Positions 34,530 through 49,396 of a stretch of 64,000 nucleotides of DNA are shown piece after piece (positions within the stretch are counted from its first letter, which is position 1; every line of letters starts with the position of its first letter). Origin of the DNA: Oikopleura dioica (lineage: Eukaryota; Chordata; Appendicularia; Copelata; Oikopleuridae); the NCBI GenBank assembly GCA_907165135.1, contig OU015567.1:6515001-6579000 (forward strand), written 5' to 3'. A program made the translations under genes and the position numbers. Below the pieces are notes generated by a model. That model made no database searches. It was not told the origin of the DNA and saw only the letters and a program-made list of their open reading frames with translations.

Positions 34530-35147
34530 GGGCTCGGAGTCCTGTGTGGAAAACCTGAGTCAGGGTTCTGGAAGAGCTGGCTGAAGAATTGACAAAAAAG
34601 ATAGAAATGGTACTTATGGCGAAGCCGCTTTGCGGCTTCGTTTTAAAAAAAGCCGCTACGCGGCTTTTATCAATGATTTGCTAGGACCCTGACTCAGGTT
34701 TTCTACAGAGGTTTTCGTGTAGAAATTTTTATTTTCGCTTAATTTTCCATCAAAAATTCGCTTCACTCATCATCATTTCTGATGTTTGTAGCCTTGAAAC
34801 TTGACTGTAACTCGACTGCATAAGAGCATATTTACAGTAGTTAAAGTAAGTTAACCCGGCTCTGGAGAGAGTGAGTCGAGATAAAATATCGCCGCCAGTT
34901 TGGATTTGATTCCTGCGCAAATGTCAGCGGCTCAGCGAGTTACATCTATTTGAATTGACAATCGCGATAGCAAACCTCCTTCCAAAAATATTCCGCATCG
35001 TCAATTTTACTTTTACGACTTCTGTAATACGAATTCTATGACGCTCTTTTTCCTATCTTTGTTTCATCGTTTTCATTTCACCGCGTTCAAAACCTGACTC
35101 AGGCTTTCTGAACCTGACTCAGGCTTTTTACACAGGTTGCCGAGCCC
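34530..35147. mobile_element. Foldback element, AACCTGAGTCAGG family, long copy
   Basis: The outer ends GGGCTCGG and CCGAGCCC are inverted, next to CCTGTGTGGAAAACCTGAGT and its inverse. Inside is a shorter copy of the same foldback (34545-34705) with GAAGCCGCTTTGCGGCTTCG hairpins, so copies are nested. Confidence 0.6.
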
Positions 35148-35884
35148 AGAGAGCCTCTCCCAGAGAGGTCTACTTTCTGATGATGATTTCGAGCTCGAAT
35201 CATTCATTAACATTTCGCGAAGCGCCACAAATACGTCCCAGCTGGGGTAACGAGTTCTGAGGTCGATTAATTATCGAATTAATAACAAAAGTAATTGACG
35301 ATAAAGGCGTAAGTCGCTTTATGACTATGGGCGGCCGACCCGGGTGTTTGAAGTGGTAACTTGTAAAAATGAACTTGTAAAAAACGAGCTCAATTAATAA
35401 TTGCAGCGAGTTCCCAGACCATAACTTTCAAAATCACAAAGACAAGTTTAGACATTTTCTTTCCGACGAAACGTTATTTCAAAAAAAAAGAAGCATGATC
35501 AGATCTGAAACGTTTGCTTCCTGACATCAAACGCGCACAGGAGATCACTCACAACAAGCTCATAATAATTCTTCATAATCCAAAATACCAACATTGTCGA
35601 TTAGACTTAAATTTTCCAGTCCGAAATTGTCGACAACTCTTCCTAAATAGGGCCCAAGATAGTCGATTTCAAAATCCCGAAATCAACTATTTTGGGAAAA
35701 AAGAAAATTTTGGGTAGAAAACATCTATTCGAAATCCGCTATCTTGGGCTCAAAAAATCATATGAAATCGACCATCTTGGTTTAACTTATTTGTTTTTTT
35801 TTTCTTTATTTTAGATAAAATATTAAATTGATTTTGGGAAGATAGCGTAAAATCAACTTTTCCGGGTACGTTGCCAATGGAAAA

Positions 35885-36614
35885 TTATCTTTGCTGGTTG
35901 ATCCCTTTTTCGTCTAGCTGGCCGAGCGGTAGCAAGGTAGACGTGTTCGCAGTGGGAGGATTGACCTTTATGGATAAATGCCAGGGAGAACGTCCTCTTC
36001 TTTTTGAAGATTTCCAATTTCTCCGCCCGTCCGCCGTTTTCTCTCTGTTTGGCGCCCTCCTCTCATCCCTTCCATTAGCAGCAATTTGCCACGCTCCAGT
36101 CCAACTCGCGCCGATGTATTCCTCGCTTCCTTCAAAGGTCATGTTTGTGATTGCTTTGATGGAATTTACGCCAAGTTGAAACTCGCTCCACCACCACCTG
36201 GAGAACAAGAAAGAATCAAAATATCATCCTTATAGTCTTTTTAAAGCAGTTTCTAGCGTGAAATCAGAATTTTAACCGCTTGAAGTTGGTAATTTCAAAT
36301 TTCTAGAACTTCTTTCAAATCAGTCCCAAAACTTTGGTCAATCAGCGAAGACGGGTAAAGGGTATCTTCCCTCTTTTTTGAAGTCGAGGATAAATAAAGC
36401 ATTTCAATTTTTATGAGGATTTACTTCCACATAAATTTGCGCCACATCAAAAATCAGCGTCAAAGCGAATCGCCGACGGATTTTGATGTTGTAAGAGGAA
36501 GACTTCTTCCCGGTCAAGGGACTCGAAGCCAAGGGCGTGTGCCTAAACAGTAAAATTAATAAATTTTGCTTTTATAATGTCGCGTCTGCGTCAATACCAC
36601 GCCACTGGCAGTTG
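35885..36614 (-). CDS. 3' part of an unrecognised gene
   Basis: A small exon (about 36594-36614), an exon at 36430-36548 and a last exon ending 35885 are suggested by GT/AG sites and open frames. The middle exon encodes YNIKIRRRFALTLIFDVAQI. Downstream of the stop an AATAAA occurs near 35805, which supports a real 3' end. The phase of the last junction is uncertain: the long frame and the splice phase disagree, and the alternative ends after about 20 codons. No family was recognised. Confidence 0.3.
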
Positions 36615-36672
36615 GTTTTCCTAGCAAAAAATACCTCTTATTTTCTAAAAAGCGGTCTTTTTATAAGCTGAA

Positions 36673-36850
36673 CTCAAAAACCTGTGTAGAAAACCTGAGT
36701 CAGGATCCTTCGTTAGAGCCTTTCATAGATTAAATTAAGGGTGTCCCCAACGATTTCACTCGACTAAGAACAGTCGGACCCGATCGTTGGGGATACCCTT
36801 AAAGCTCTTTCAGAATCCTGACTCAGGTTTTCTATACAGGTTCTGAAGCC
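36673..36850. mobile_element. Foldback element with a TTAA mini-element inside
   Basis: The outer ends CCTGTGTAGAAAACCTGAGT and inverse match the family at 34530. Inside, TTAA (36735-36738), GGGTGTCCCCAACGAT...CGTTGGGGATACCC, TTAA (36799-36802) form a 60-bp mini-hairpin element. Confidence 0.65.
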
Positions 36851-37599
36851 CTGATGACTCTATAAAAGCAAGAAGGACTCTTTTTGAGTCGATTTTGAGG
36901 GTAAAATTTCATGAATAATTTTTATAATGGAAATTAAATCCAAATATGTGAAAATGCCAATAAGATGCTGTTCATAATAAGCATTAAAAAATACGATCAA
37001 GAGTCGAAAGTGATAATTTAGCGGAAGCAATAAGCGAATCCAAGTAAGGTCAAGCCAAGCAAGAAAATAATAAGGGTGATCCGTTCATCGCAGCTTACGC
37101 GTCCATAACAGTTCCTTCAAAAGGTCACAACACTTTAGGGAACATAAATAACGCCCGGCCGTGATCGACCGGGATTAAAGATAGTGGCGAAAAATGACTT
37201 CCGGGGGATTAGGCGTTTTTACTAGTTTCACATAGAACGGGAGGCGTCGCGGCTGATCCAGCCGGCATTGATCCTGTAGGGCAAAAGAGCTGGGAGAGGA
37301 TTTCCATCGACATTATTACCAAGTTCCTTGAAGATGACTATTTTCCAGTCCCAAGAGATTGACGTCAAAAATCGGCTGGAAAGTCTCTCTCTCCATACTT
37401 TAGCCCTAATACTTTGCATATGCCGAGTCGGACAGGAAAAAGGTTTCCACAAAGCAAAGTAGAGGAAAAAGAATACGAACCTTCATACTTCCTTTTTATC
37501 ATACAGTCTGATTCATACTGATATTCTTATTTAAAAAATACAAGCCTATAAGCTTGATTTTTCATTAATAATTTATAAATTTTAATAAATGATAAACCT

Positions 37600-37817
37600 G
37601 GGCTCGGCAATCTGAGTAGAAAACCTGACTCAGGTTTTGATGAGCGAAAATGAAAAGCCGCTCGCGGCTTTTAAAAACGAAGCAGCAAAGCGGCTTCGCG
37701 ATACAATGACTCATATCTATATTAAAATATTGGCGAAGCCGCTTTGCGGCTTCGTTTAAAAGCCGCTACGCGGCTTTTCATTTTCGCTCATCAGAACCTG
37801 ACTCAGGTTTTCTACTT
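37600..37817. mobile_element. Foldback element, AACCTGAGTCAGG family
   Basis: Arms GAGTAGAAAACCTGACTCAGG and inverse enclose AGCCGCTCGCGGCT and GAAGCCGCTTTGCGGCTTCG hairpins and GAGCGAAAATGAAAAGCCGC on both sides, in opposite orientation. Confidence 0.65.
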
Positions 37818-37819
37818 AG

Positions 37820-39490
37820 CATCTATATTAAAAATATACAGTAAAGTAGGGTACAAATTGGAACAGTTTTAGATTAGATTCTCCAAATCCGAAAAAAATT
37901 CCCAAATCGAAAAAAAAGATTGCTTGTTGAGTTAACAACTCTCGCCCGGAGCCGATAGGAAATTTTAATGCGACAGGTGGTTAGAGTGTGTTCATTCCGT
38001 AATTATGACTGAGGCAGGCAGCGCGAGGCAGCTTTTTTACTGTCTGATACGAGGTTCCGCCAGTACATGTGTGCTTATTCAAGAATTTACGAGAGGAGAA
38101 AATGTCAAATCGCTAAACGCTCATTTTTGGTGATGTTGCTAGGGGTGGAAAGAGGAGGTTTTAACCCACAAACGGCTGGTTAACCAATAAAATGGTCAAT
38201 ATGAAAATGATAGGTTAGCTTATTAGCTTGAAAAAATCAAAAATTATTTACCAAAAATATCGTTTTGGAGCGCTAATGGGTTAATTTCCCGAAATAGCTT
38301 CTGATTTTCGGTGTTTTATGAGTTTTTGGCTTTCAACTTTGTTGAAATTGAAAAATTTATAGAAAGAAAAAAGCCTCATTTTTCCAGTACTTATAGAGAA
38401 GTAACTTGCGCGAAGTTTGACATGCAAATTTTCTCAGTTCCTGCGGCCACTGTTTTTCTTTGGTGGCGCAGTAGGGCGCGCTGCTCTGCTCCAGCCTCGC
38501 GCCACCAAGTGTGCGCTCCGTTTTTGTGCGTGTGTGATTGGGGCAGGGTGCTTCATCGAATATAATCATCTTTCTGACCGCATCAGTAGTTAGTGCGCTG
38601 CAAATGTTACCCAGATTCATTTGACCGACGCTACTACCAAAAACTACCAGTCTTTTTTATTAACAACGGAAATAAAGAAAGAGATACGAAAGAGCCAAAA
38701 GAGCTACGAGACGTAAACTTGACAAGACGCACAAAGGTTAGTAGTCATTTGAAAATGTCACGCCAGAACGTTTCCTTTCGCCAGAACAACAGTATAAAAA
38801 GTGGAGATAAAGATTAAAGCCGAGAAAATGGCAAGATACTACGGAAGGTCAGAGCCGGGGAAGGGTTAAAAGATAATAAGAGATGATTTTCTGGCGGAAG
38901 AATTAAGGGTGTCACGTGTGTAATTCTTGGAGAAAAAGGTCAGAAAGCCTTGGTTTTTGGAAAAAGAAGCGTACTAATATTCGTGAATCATCTTTTTGAC
39001 CGTCTTTTTCTCCAGGATTCACCGATTTTTTCACCAAAATACTTTGGCACACGACGGGTTTCGTTTACAACCGATTTTACTACTCGCCGATGCTGACAAT
39101 TAATGCAGGAGGCTTCGAACAATGCCGCATGCGGAGATTGTCAAATCATTAGTTTGCCTCTATGTTTGCCAGTTTTTCGTCCAAAAAGAAAGAAAGGCAC
39201 TTCGTAAAGTTGAGTTAACTCGACTCATCAAGAGTCGTTTAGGCCAGCTTTTCTTCCGGTTGTAACTTTTCGTCAAAAACACCTTTGGCGGCGATAATAC
39301 CGGTAGATAATTGTAATTATCTATTTTTCTGGCACATATTTTCGCTGCTTGGAAAAATTAATCCGCCGAATATAAATAAGTAGAAGACACCGAGTCTCAT
39401 GATTTGGCACCTTACGACTTATAATTGACTGAGTTACAAGAGAGCATCAAACGGAGGCTCATAAATTTTCCGCAATCACAAACGAATCTC
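37820..39490. other. Interval without a supported gene
   Basis: Open frames around 38311-38620 on both strands overlap each other and lack domains. A half copy of a TTAAGGGTGTC end occurs near 38905. A TATAAATA at about 39370-39377 precedes the frame at 39500. Confidence 0.35.
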
Positions 39491-39499
39491 CCATCATAA

Positions 39500-39745
39500 A
39501 TGGACAACTTGCTAATGACGATTGTTATTGCTCGAACTAAAGAAAACATATTTTTGGGAGACTTTCGGGAACTTGAAATCCTCAATTTTGAGGATCTCGT
39601 GGGTGATCTCAAGTTCAAGGGGCAAAGGGTCCTCCTCTTCGATTTGGAGGTTTTGCTTGGCTTGATTCAGAGTAACAACTCTTTAGAGTTGTTTCTTCTT
39701 CGAGCACTCTTCATACAGCCGAAAGTCTGCGTTCCGTTTTTATAG
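39500..39745 (+). CDS. Possible single-exon small protein
   Basis: This is an 81-codon ATG frame downstream of a TATAAATA box (about 130 bp upstream). It is leucine-rich with no known domain. The minus strand in the same place also has a coding-like stretch, so the strand is uncertain. Confidence 0.2.
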   Translation: MDNLLMTIVIARTKENIFLGDFRELEILNFEDLVGDLKFKGQRVLLFDLEVLLGLIQSNNSLELFLLRALFIQPKVCVPFL

Positions 39746-39991
39746 TTTTTTAATTTCTATTTTTCCTAATTTATAATGCTCATACAGTCAAATCTTTAGA
39801 TCGAACCCTAACCAAGGCTTTCAGCCATAAAATGGCAATATAGGGCTTTTAAGCCAATCAGAAAGCTTCTTTTTCAAAATCCCCATAACTTTTTTCGGTT
39901 TTTTGAAGGAAAAATTGTTTCTTTTTTCAAAAATCTCATTTTTCAAGTTTCAAAAACGATCCGAAAAATACACGAATGCTTCGATAAATCA

Positions 39992-40376
39992 TTAACTCTC
40001 GATTTGTCTGTAGTTGATTTTCGACCACGGTTCGACCACAGTTGCGGCTGGTGTTGGACTATCGTCATGGTAAAATTTTAAAATTAAAGTTAGTGCCTCA
40101 TAAAGTCTATTTATCACCTCAAAGGCGGCCATGTGCTGGGCGCCGTATTTGTACCTTGGGCTTCCCATGTAAATATTATGCATGTATCCGTTGCCGCTCG
40201 ATTAGGCAATCCGAGCAGTGATCAAAGCTTAGGCGGCTAAATCAGCATGGCGACGCCGAGATGGTGATTTATTTTGTTTAACACAAACGCTGTTTGATCA
40301 CTGTATGTAAATTGCCCGAGCACAGTGGGTGCACCAATCGCGGTGCAGCACCATAGCGCCACCAGGCTCATTTCAG
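39992..40376 (-). CDS. Possible two-exon gene fragment
   Basis: An ATG at about 40374 opens a signal-like stretch (MSLVALWCCTAIGAPTVLG). A second open stretch after a possible AG encodes GNGYMHNIYMGSPRYKYGAQ and runs to a stop at 39992. The splice phase between them could not be made to fit, so this is only a candidate. Confidence 0.2.
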
Positions 40377-40671
40377 AAAAAAAGGGACGAATGAAAATAA
40401 TGATAATGCAAATTGAATGTCGGAAGGAGCTTTGGTCAAATAAGGGTTTCGGAAGAAGGAGCGCGGGCCAGCTTTGGTGGAGGTGCCACCGTGCCACGAG
40501 TGAACGGGAAAACAGGAAGTGCACCTGGAAAGGATGCTCCCGTTGACAAGCGCGGCGCATATCATCACTATCGATAACGCCTTCTCTGAAGCGCTCTTTC
40601 TTTTTACAGCTTTTCTTTTTCAAGGATTCTTCATTGATTCTACTTCTATTGGAAATTTGAAGCTCGAAAGA

Positions 40672-40738
40672 TTAAGGGTTTCAGTACGTAAACTTAGGTC
40701 AAAAAGAATTACGAAAGTTTACGTACTGACACCCTTAA
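40672..40738. mobile_element. TTAA-bounded 59-bp mini-hairpin element
   Basis: TTAA, GGGTTTCAGTACGTAAACTT...AAGTTTACGTACTGACACCC, TTAA: the arms pair almost completely with a loop of about 18 bases. Confidence 0.65.
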
Positions 40739-41335
40739 TTTTTCGAACTATATGTCGAATAGACTCCAGAAAACTCGGGATCAAAGAGTTCTATCTCTAT
40801 TAAAAATGATTATTTGGAGGCTTTGAATATGAAAATTATGTTTCTTTTATTGATAATAAGTAGGTCCGTGTTTTATTTGGAGCTCGTAACTCCTCGAAGC
40901 AATAAATTTTAAATTCCCCTTTCGACGAGAATAAGACTGCATAATGAGCATGTTGCGCGTTTATGGTGCAGAGAGCGTGCGATATGTGATTTCATGATTA
41001 GCAATTTTGAATTTCGCTGCTCCTCCATTCCCCAATTTTCGCGAAATAAATAAACGCTGGTCTCTGGGAAACGATAACGAATTTGCACAAAAATGCATAT
41101 TCCGTGTTGATGGCGCTTGTCAAGGTCCGAAGCAGCTATCCTCTTCGCTAATCAGAGCTATAAAACACCAATTAGGGTGGTGTTCACTGCATTTTTAATA
41201 AACGCGCCTCGGGAGGGGGATGACTGTGGCCAATTCTCTGGTGGAATACAAACTCGACAAGAATTAGAAAAAAAAAAAGCAGCTGAGAAAAACTGCTTTT
41301 CAAAATTGAAATTTTAAAAACAAGGAAAAAAAAGA

Positions 41336-44146
<2,811 letters not shown>

Positions 44147-44465
44147 TTTTTGTAATTTTAAAAGAAAAATTTGTAAAAACATAAACTGTTCAAAAGAAAA
44201 CTTGCTATAATCGCGTAAAAATTGCCCAACATTCAACATTATCAAAAAAAAACATTCATTCTCACTGAGAATTTTTCTCACTCATCAAAACAAAAAAAGA
44301 ATACTGACAGTAGCTGTCCGACTGTAACTTGACTTCATAGTACAAATTTATTTTTCGCCCTCTCTATGTTATTTATACACTGGCTCTCGAATGAAGCTTC
44401 ACATACTTCTTACTGTACATTTCTGTAAAATAAACACAAGAAATTGAGATGGGGAAATTTATTGA

Positions 44466-46108
44466 TCAGAAGCTAGAAATCTTCGTCTTCGGGTTGAAAA
44501 GCATTCGGACGAAAACAACTTGTCCGATTGAAACAGCAGGAATCAGAGCGGAAAGCAGGAAAGACCAGAAGTTTAGACGTTTTTCTGAAATTAGCTCGTA
44601 AGTCGTTTCCATGGACCATAGACATCGGAAGCATTAGTGTTTAACTTACCTTTATTTTCCATCAGTGCTTCGTCGATATGGGAGAAAGAGCGCATATGGT
44701 CGAGAATTCTGGAAACAGGAGATTAGACGGATACAGGATATATTCTGTATAATTTATACAGTATTTACTTATTTTACCTTAGACATTTTCGAAGCTTCTT
44801 TCTCATGTCATTCGATTGAACATGAATATTATCCCATTCCGGATGGCCTGTATGGTAGAGACTGTCAATATCGCCGTTGGCTTTATCTTCTTCAATTTCT
44901 TTCCTGAAGCTTGTGTACTCTTTCATGTACATGTCCCACTCGTCCATGTCGATTTCTGGAATTGATTAGCAGGCGAGTAAAACGACCGGTTATACCTGGG
45001 AAAAGTTCAAAGTGAACCTTCTTGTCAGTCATAATACTGAAACTGTTATCAAAACAGAACTTAGTCGGCGCCATTTCCGTCATCTTGAACAAATGGTATC
45101 CAGTCGTGTTCTTGTCAATTTTCACCAAGCTCTCTTCTTTGTGGTCAAATGCCTAAATTTAATATTCCTAAAGAAGACTTTCTTCGACCACAAAAGTTTA
45201 CCTCAAATCTTATGTCAAGTGATCCTCCTCCTTCGACAGTATATTCAAAGTGGAAGGTTTCGTTTGTCGCGTGATAGTAGCACTCAGTCTTGCCAGCTGG
45301 AACAATGACGGTGTACATTGGGAAATTGAAGAGACTCAACAACTCGTGGGCGAACTTTTGCTCCTCGGTCATGTCCTCAAAGATTGCTAAATTTTATCGC
45401 TCTGCTAAAGTCCTGGGGTACTTTTCTTTCAGTCAACCACTAGGTGCCCGTCCTCACTCGCTACAGGCTGCCCTAGCGCAGAGAAGGGTTATAATTCGAG
45501 CCTATGATTCGAGCCATCCAATATCTCTAGAATCTGGTCTAGTGGTTAGGGTTAGGGACTGGGGGTCCGGAGGGCGAAGCAACCCGGTTAAGGCCTTAGG
45601 TGGGGGGTCCTGGGGCGAAGCCCCCTGGGTTAGGTTTAGAGTTAGGGGCAGCTCGAATGATAACCCTCTACTACCGCTCCTAGTAGGGGTATCCTACTCT
45701 TATTCCTAGACAAGGGGGCGAAAGATGTTGCTGTCATTTATAGCCAATAAACTGATAGAAAACAGTCTGGCCTAAAGTATTGTTGGTGGGTCTGCTGGAC
45801 AATGTCGGAAAGCCAGGGTCTATTTTTTCCCAAAGATACAGATGCCAGGCGCAGATTTCTGAGTTCTATGGCGAATGTTCGGCTGGAATTCTGTTTCCAG
45901 TCTTTAATTTAAGCTACAGATGTTGGTGGAACTCAACTTGGAAACCCTGAAGAGGATGTCCAGCATGAAGATGTTTCCAACATCTTGAGACGGAAAAAGA
46001 TTGCTTCAGAATTACCTTAGTTGGATCATTCTCGTCGTGCAGCGGCTCTTTAGCTTTACTCTGATCGTTTCCATTTACGGCGAAAACAAAGAGAAAAAGA
46101 ATTCTCAT
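44466..46108 (-). CDS. TMED: p24/TMED family cargo protein (GOLD domain)
   Basis: Six exons (46016-46108, 45202-45375, 44996-45152, 44778-44955, 44650-44708, 44466-44584) join in phase to 259 codons plus stop. The protein starts with a signal peptide (MRILFLFVFAVNG) and has a GOLD domain with one cysteine at GKTECYYH and the other in TKFCFDN. A charged coiled-coil stalk follows, then one TM helix (FWSFLLSALIPAVSIGQVVF) and a short tail. p24 proteins cycle between ER and Golgi as cargo adaptors and COP coat binders. The tail lacks a classical KKxx signal. AATAAA (44463-44458) is about 30 bases from that of NR4A on the other strand, so the two 3' ends meet. A TATATAAT lies near 46215 upstream. 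Confidence 0.9.
45376..46015 (-). other. Long first intron of TMED with telomere-like repeat
   Basis: This 640-bp intron is long for this region. At 45540-45660 it holds a G-rich sequence with GGTTAGGGTTAGGG, two GGGGTCC blocks and GGCGAAGCCCCC, resembling an interstitial telomere-type repeat. Confidence 0.5.
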
Positions 46109-46449
46109 TTTCTTGTTTCAGAAATTCGAAGTTCAAAAAGCGAGTAATCGGCGAGTTCTCGGCGGAGAATCGATATCTCTTTCTGATTCGCTTAGTGCTT
46201 CTCTCCTACATGAATATTATATATCATAGAACGTGAGGATCATTTTTGGCTCGAACTACTTGGTACGCCGCGATCAACCGTAAACATCGTTACTCACTTC
46301 TTCTTCTTCCAAGGGATTACTTTCGACACATTTCTAAAGGCCAAGAATTATTCATGATTTTTGAGTACTCTTCCTTGATTTCAATCACTTTCATAAAGAA
46401 TTCCTTGCCGGAATTTCGATTCGAGCAGTTCGTAGCTGAACTTTAATCC

Positions 46450-47060
46450 GGAATCAGGACATTCCATGACATTCTAGGCAGATGTGACATCTAAGATGTC
46501 ATCTGTGCTTCTTCCCAGTTTCAGGAAATCAAGGGCAGTCGACGAATGGCTCTGTCTACCACATGTGGCTTAGTCTATCTTAGACATCACGGCTGTGTCT
46601 GGCCCAAATCAAATTAAAAATTTGGTCAAAATTATATACGAGTTTTTCTTCAATTCTCCATTTTTTTTCATCGAGTTTCCATTCTGATCAGTTATTTTTA
46701 GAACTACAGTTGCAGCAGATCAAGTATTCAGAGTAAGTTGTTATGTGAACATTGCCAGCACGCATTATTGATAAAGAAAAAGCTCGAAAAGCGCGTATCT
46801 ATCTTACTTTGTTGAATAATAAATCCCAAGTTTCGAGGAGTCGAATACTTTCGCCCCTTTATTTTTGCTGATCTGCCACCGGTTATTTTTCAAGCCCACC
46901 TCGCGATGATCGAGAAAACTCCTTCGCGCAGGGCTACAATAACTGGACTTGAAAGAGAACATTCCTTGACCAGTTGGCGAAGGAATTTGAGGGAGTTAGA
47001 GAAGTCCCAAAGCCATAAACATTATAGCTTGAATTATCATAGAAGAAAATTTGGATTTAT
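46450..47060. other. Interval without a supported gene
   Basis: I see no coding signal on either strand; AT-rich sequence runs up to the TTAA element. Confidence 0.4.
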
Positions 47061-47063
47061 GAA

Positions 47064-47824
47064 TTAAGGATATAAGCTATGAATTTGAACTTTCGTAGCG
47101 CCTAAATGCGAAGTAGGATCATTTTCATTTCAAAAGCAATCCTACCCAAAAATGCACGAAAAACTCAAATCTGGTACTTTTAAAAAATTTTTTATAGAAA
47201 ATTTTCTTTTTAGAGCGTTTTCAAATCTTACGATCTCGATTTCTCGAAATTTTTCCATTGAATCGCTAAAACTAAACCGTGTTTATTATTTCAATGATGT
47301 TAAGCTAGATAATTGACGGGCTTTTATTACGAAACTTCCTCAAATTTTCATTCTAGCGCTTTCCTCTTCCTTGCTCGTGTTTTTCTTCTTTTGTGCTTTT
47401 TCGCGTGCAACCAATCAAAGCGCTCCGCTCAACCGCGCCACTCTCACGGAAAAGAGGAGTCGAGAGAGCGAGCGCCCAGCGCGCCGCTTTTTACACTATT
47501 CGCGCGCTTGGTAAGCCTCATGGAAATGGCTCTAAAATCGGTTTCTGTCGGAATTAGGAAAAATTGATCCGTCAATATTGTAGATAAGGGTTAAGAGAAA
47601 TTATTTATCGAAAAAACTGGACCGATTTAGTGGAAAAATTTCGAGGAATCGCGATCGTAAGATTTGAAAACGCTCTAAAAAGAAAATTTTCTATAAAAAA
47701 TTTTTTAAAAGTACCGGATTTGAGTTTTTCGTGCATTTTTAGGTAGGATTGCTTTTGAAATGAAAATGATCCTACTTCGCATTTAGGCGCTACGAAAGTT
47801 CAAATTCATAGCTTATATCCTTAA
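47064..47824. mobile_element. TTAA-flanked element with about 200-bp terminal inverted repeats
   Basis: The element spans 47068-47820, with TTAA at 47064-47067 and 47821-47824. The arms start GGATATAAGCTATGAATTTG and stay almost perfectly inverted for about 200 bp (to about 47270 and from about 47620). The central 350 bp has no transposase. It is piggyBac-type by target site. Confidence 0.85.
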
Positions 47825-47871
47825 TATAGCGATGTCTTTTTTCAAGGCGGACAAAAATAGCCTACACAAAA

Positions 47872-48038
47872 AAGGGCCAATAAGATTGCTGTATTTGGCC
47901 TCCCGGCCAATCAAAACCCAATCCAGAAAACCTAATGGATCTGATTGTATGGATCAGGGTTTTGATTGGCCAGCAGGCCAAATAAAGCAATCTTATTGGT
48001 CATCCAAAAATTCACTTCCATTTTTTGGTTTAGTCCCG
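47872..48038. repeat. Dispersed repeat, copy 3
   Basis: CCAATAAGATTGCTGTATTTGG is inverted as CCAAATAAAGCAATCTTATTGG, followed by a CACTTCC...TTGGTTTAGTCCC end. It is the same family as 20103-20215 and 31403-31516. Confidence 0.65.
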
Positions 48039-48909
48039 TTTTTCAGAAAGGAAGACTTAGCCGTCAATATTTTCGTTGTTACTGTAGTAGCGACTTTGTC
48101 CAATTAGCATTTTTCTACACTGGATCCTTCATGTTAAATTGCCTTTTCGATAAACAGGCTCAATTAATATTTAGGGCAAATCCGCCTTATCCAAGTTGAT
48201 AAATCCACAAAGAGAGCAGCAGCACCCGAGTTTGGCCAGCTTTCGGCACGCCGCAAGAGGCCTCGATTACCAGTAAGTGACAGCTCTCGCTCAATTATGC
48301 TCTAATCTCGACAATCTCAAATCGCACCCTAGTAAATAAATTATTTATTCAGAAAAAGAAACGGTTTCCAGTGAGAGCTCAAAGTTTTCAAACGACACTT
48401 AGTTCCGTGCATTTATTTTTCTTTCTCAAATTTATTCTGTTGCTGATTAATTTTTCATCAACGAGGAAATTCAAAGGGTACAAACTTTGTTCTGCAAAGT
48501 TATTCAAACAACGAAAGAGAAAAGAGCTCGAAGATAGGGTAAAGCTTTTACTCGCTGCGAAGAAATTTCTGAAGGAAAGAGATTTTATAGTAGACTAGTG
48601 GGGATAGTAGGGGTGTCCTCCTTAAGTGCCTTGACAAAAAACTCTCGAATGGAGAACAGTTTTAGCTCAAAGCCTAAGCTTTCTCCTGGAAAAAAATAAG
48701 GGTTTCCCTCGACTAAAAACCCAAAAATAGCTTGCTCCGAGCAACCTGACCTTTACCGGCCTGTATATCCTTAATTTGTTCATCATAAAGGAAAAGGATG
48801 CAGTCAAGGGCAGGATCTAAAAGTTCCAATTAAAATTAAGGGTGTATCTAAGATAGTTTCGGAGAAAAACTTGCTCTTGGGAGGCCTATTTTAGCAATTC
48901 TTGATGGGT

Positions 48910-49123
48910 TTATCCAGTCATTGAAATTTCTGAAAAAGGAGCAAACAACAGTAGAATCAACAACCTCTGATAACACTCGCTCTTCCATCCGCCGCGGACC
49001 CCAAGATCATGATCGTCTCGCTTCCCAGGCGCAGTTCTCTGGAGACGGAAATATAGGTACTCTCTTGTCTCAAGCAGCTTGTTTCAATACACTGTAGATC
49101 AATCTGCATAATGATCATAAATG
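48910..49123 (-). CDS. Possible terminal exons of an unrecognised gene
   Basis: An open stretch after an AG at about 49124 encodes CIETSCLRQESTYISVSREL and LGSAADGR. It may splice by a 39-bp GT/AG intron to a last exon with stop at 48910-48912. No upstream exon was confirmed. Confidence 0.25.
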
Positions 49124-49396
49124 TTAACAGACTCTCTTGATCTCTTTGAATATTCAACAATGCGGCGTACTACAGTTCGGACCGCGTTCACAGAAGGCGA
49201 TTATTTAGTCATAAAGACGAGTATCCAGAACTAAATTACTTTTTTTTTTCATCGAAGTTCAAATGAAAGTGCAAACAACTTGACCTTCGATTGAAAATGA
49301 AGATGAAAAAGAGAGAGGAGCATCATTATTTTTACAAAAGAGAAAAAGGGATCATTGCTTCAAGTTAAATTTTTCTTCAATTGCTTTTTAGATGAA

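Noticed and set aside
37970-38060. tRNA-like sequence (TGGTTAGAGTG)
   Set aside because: No cloverleaf could be completed; the arms do not pair.
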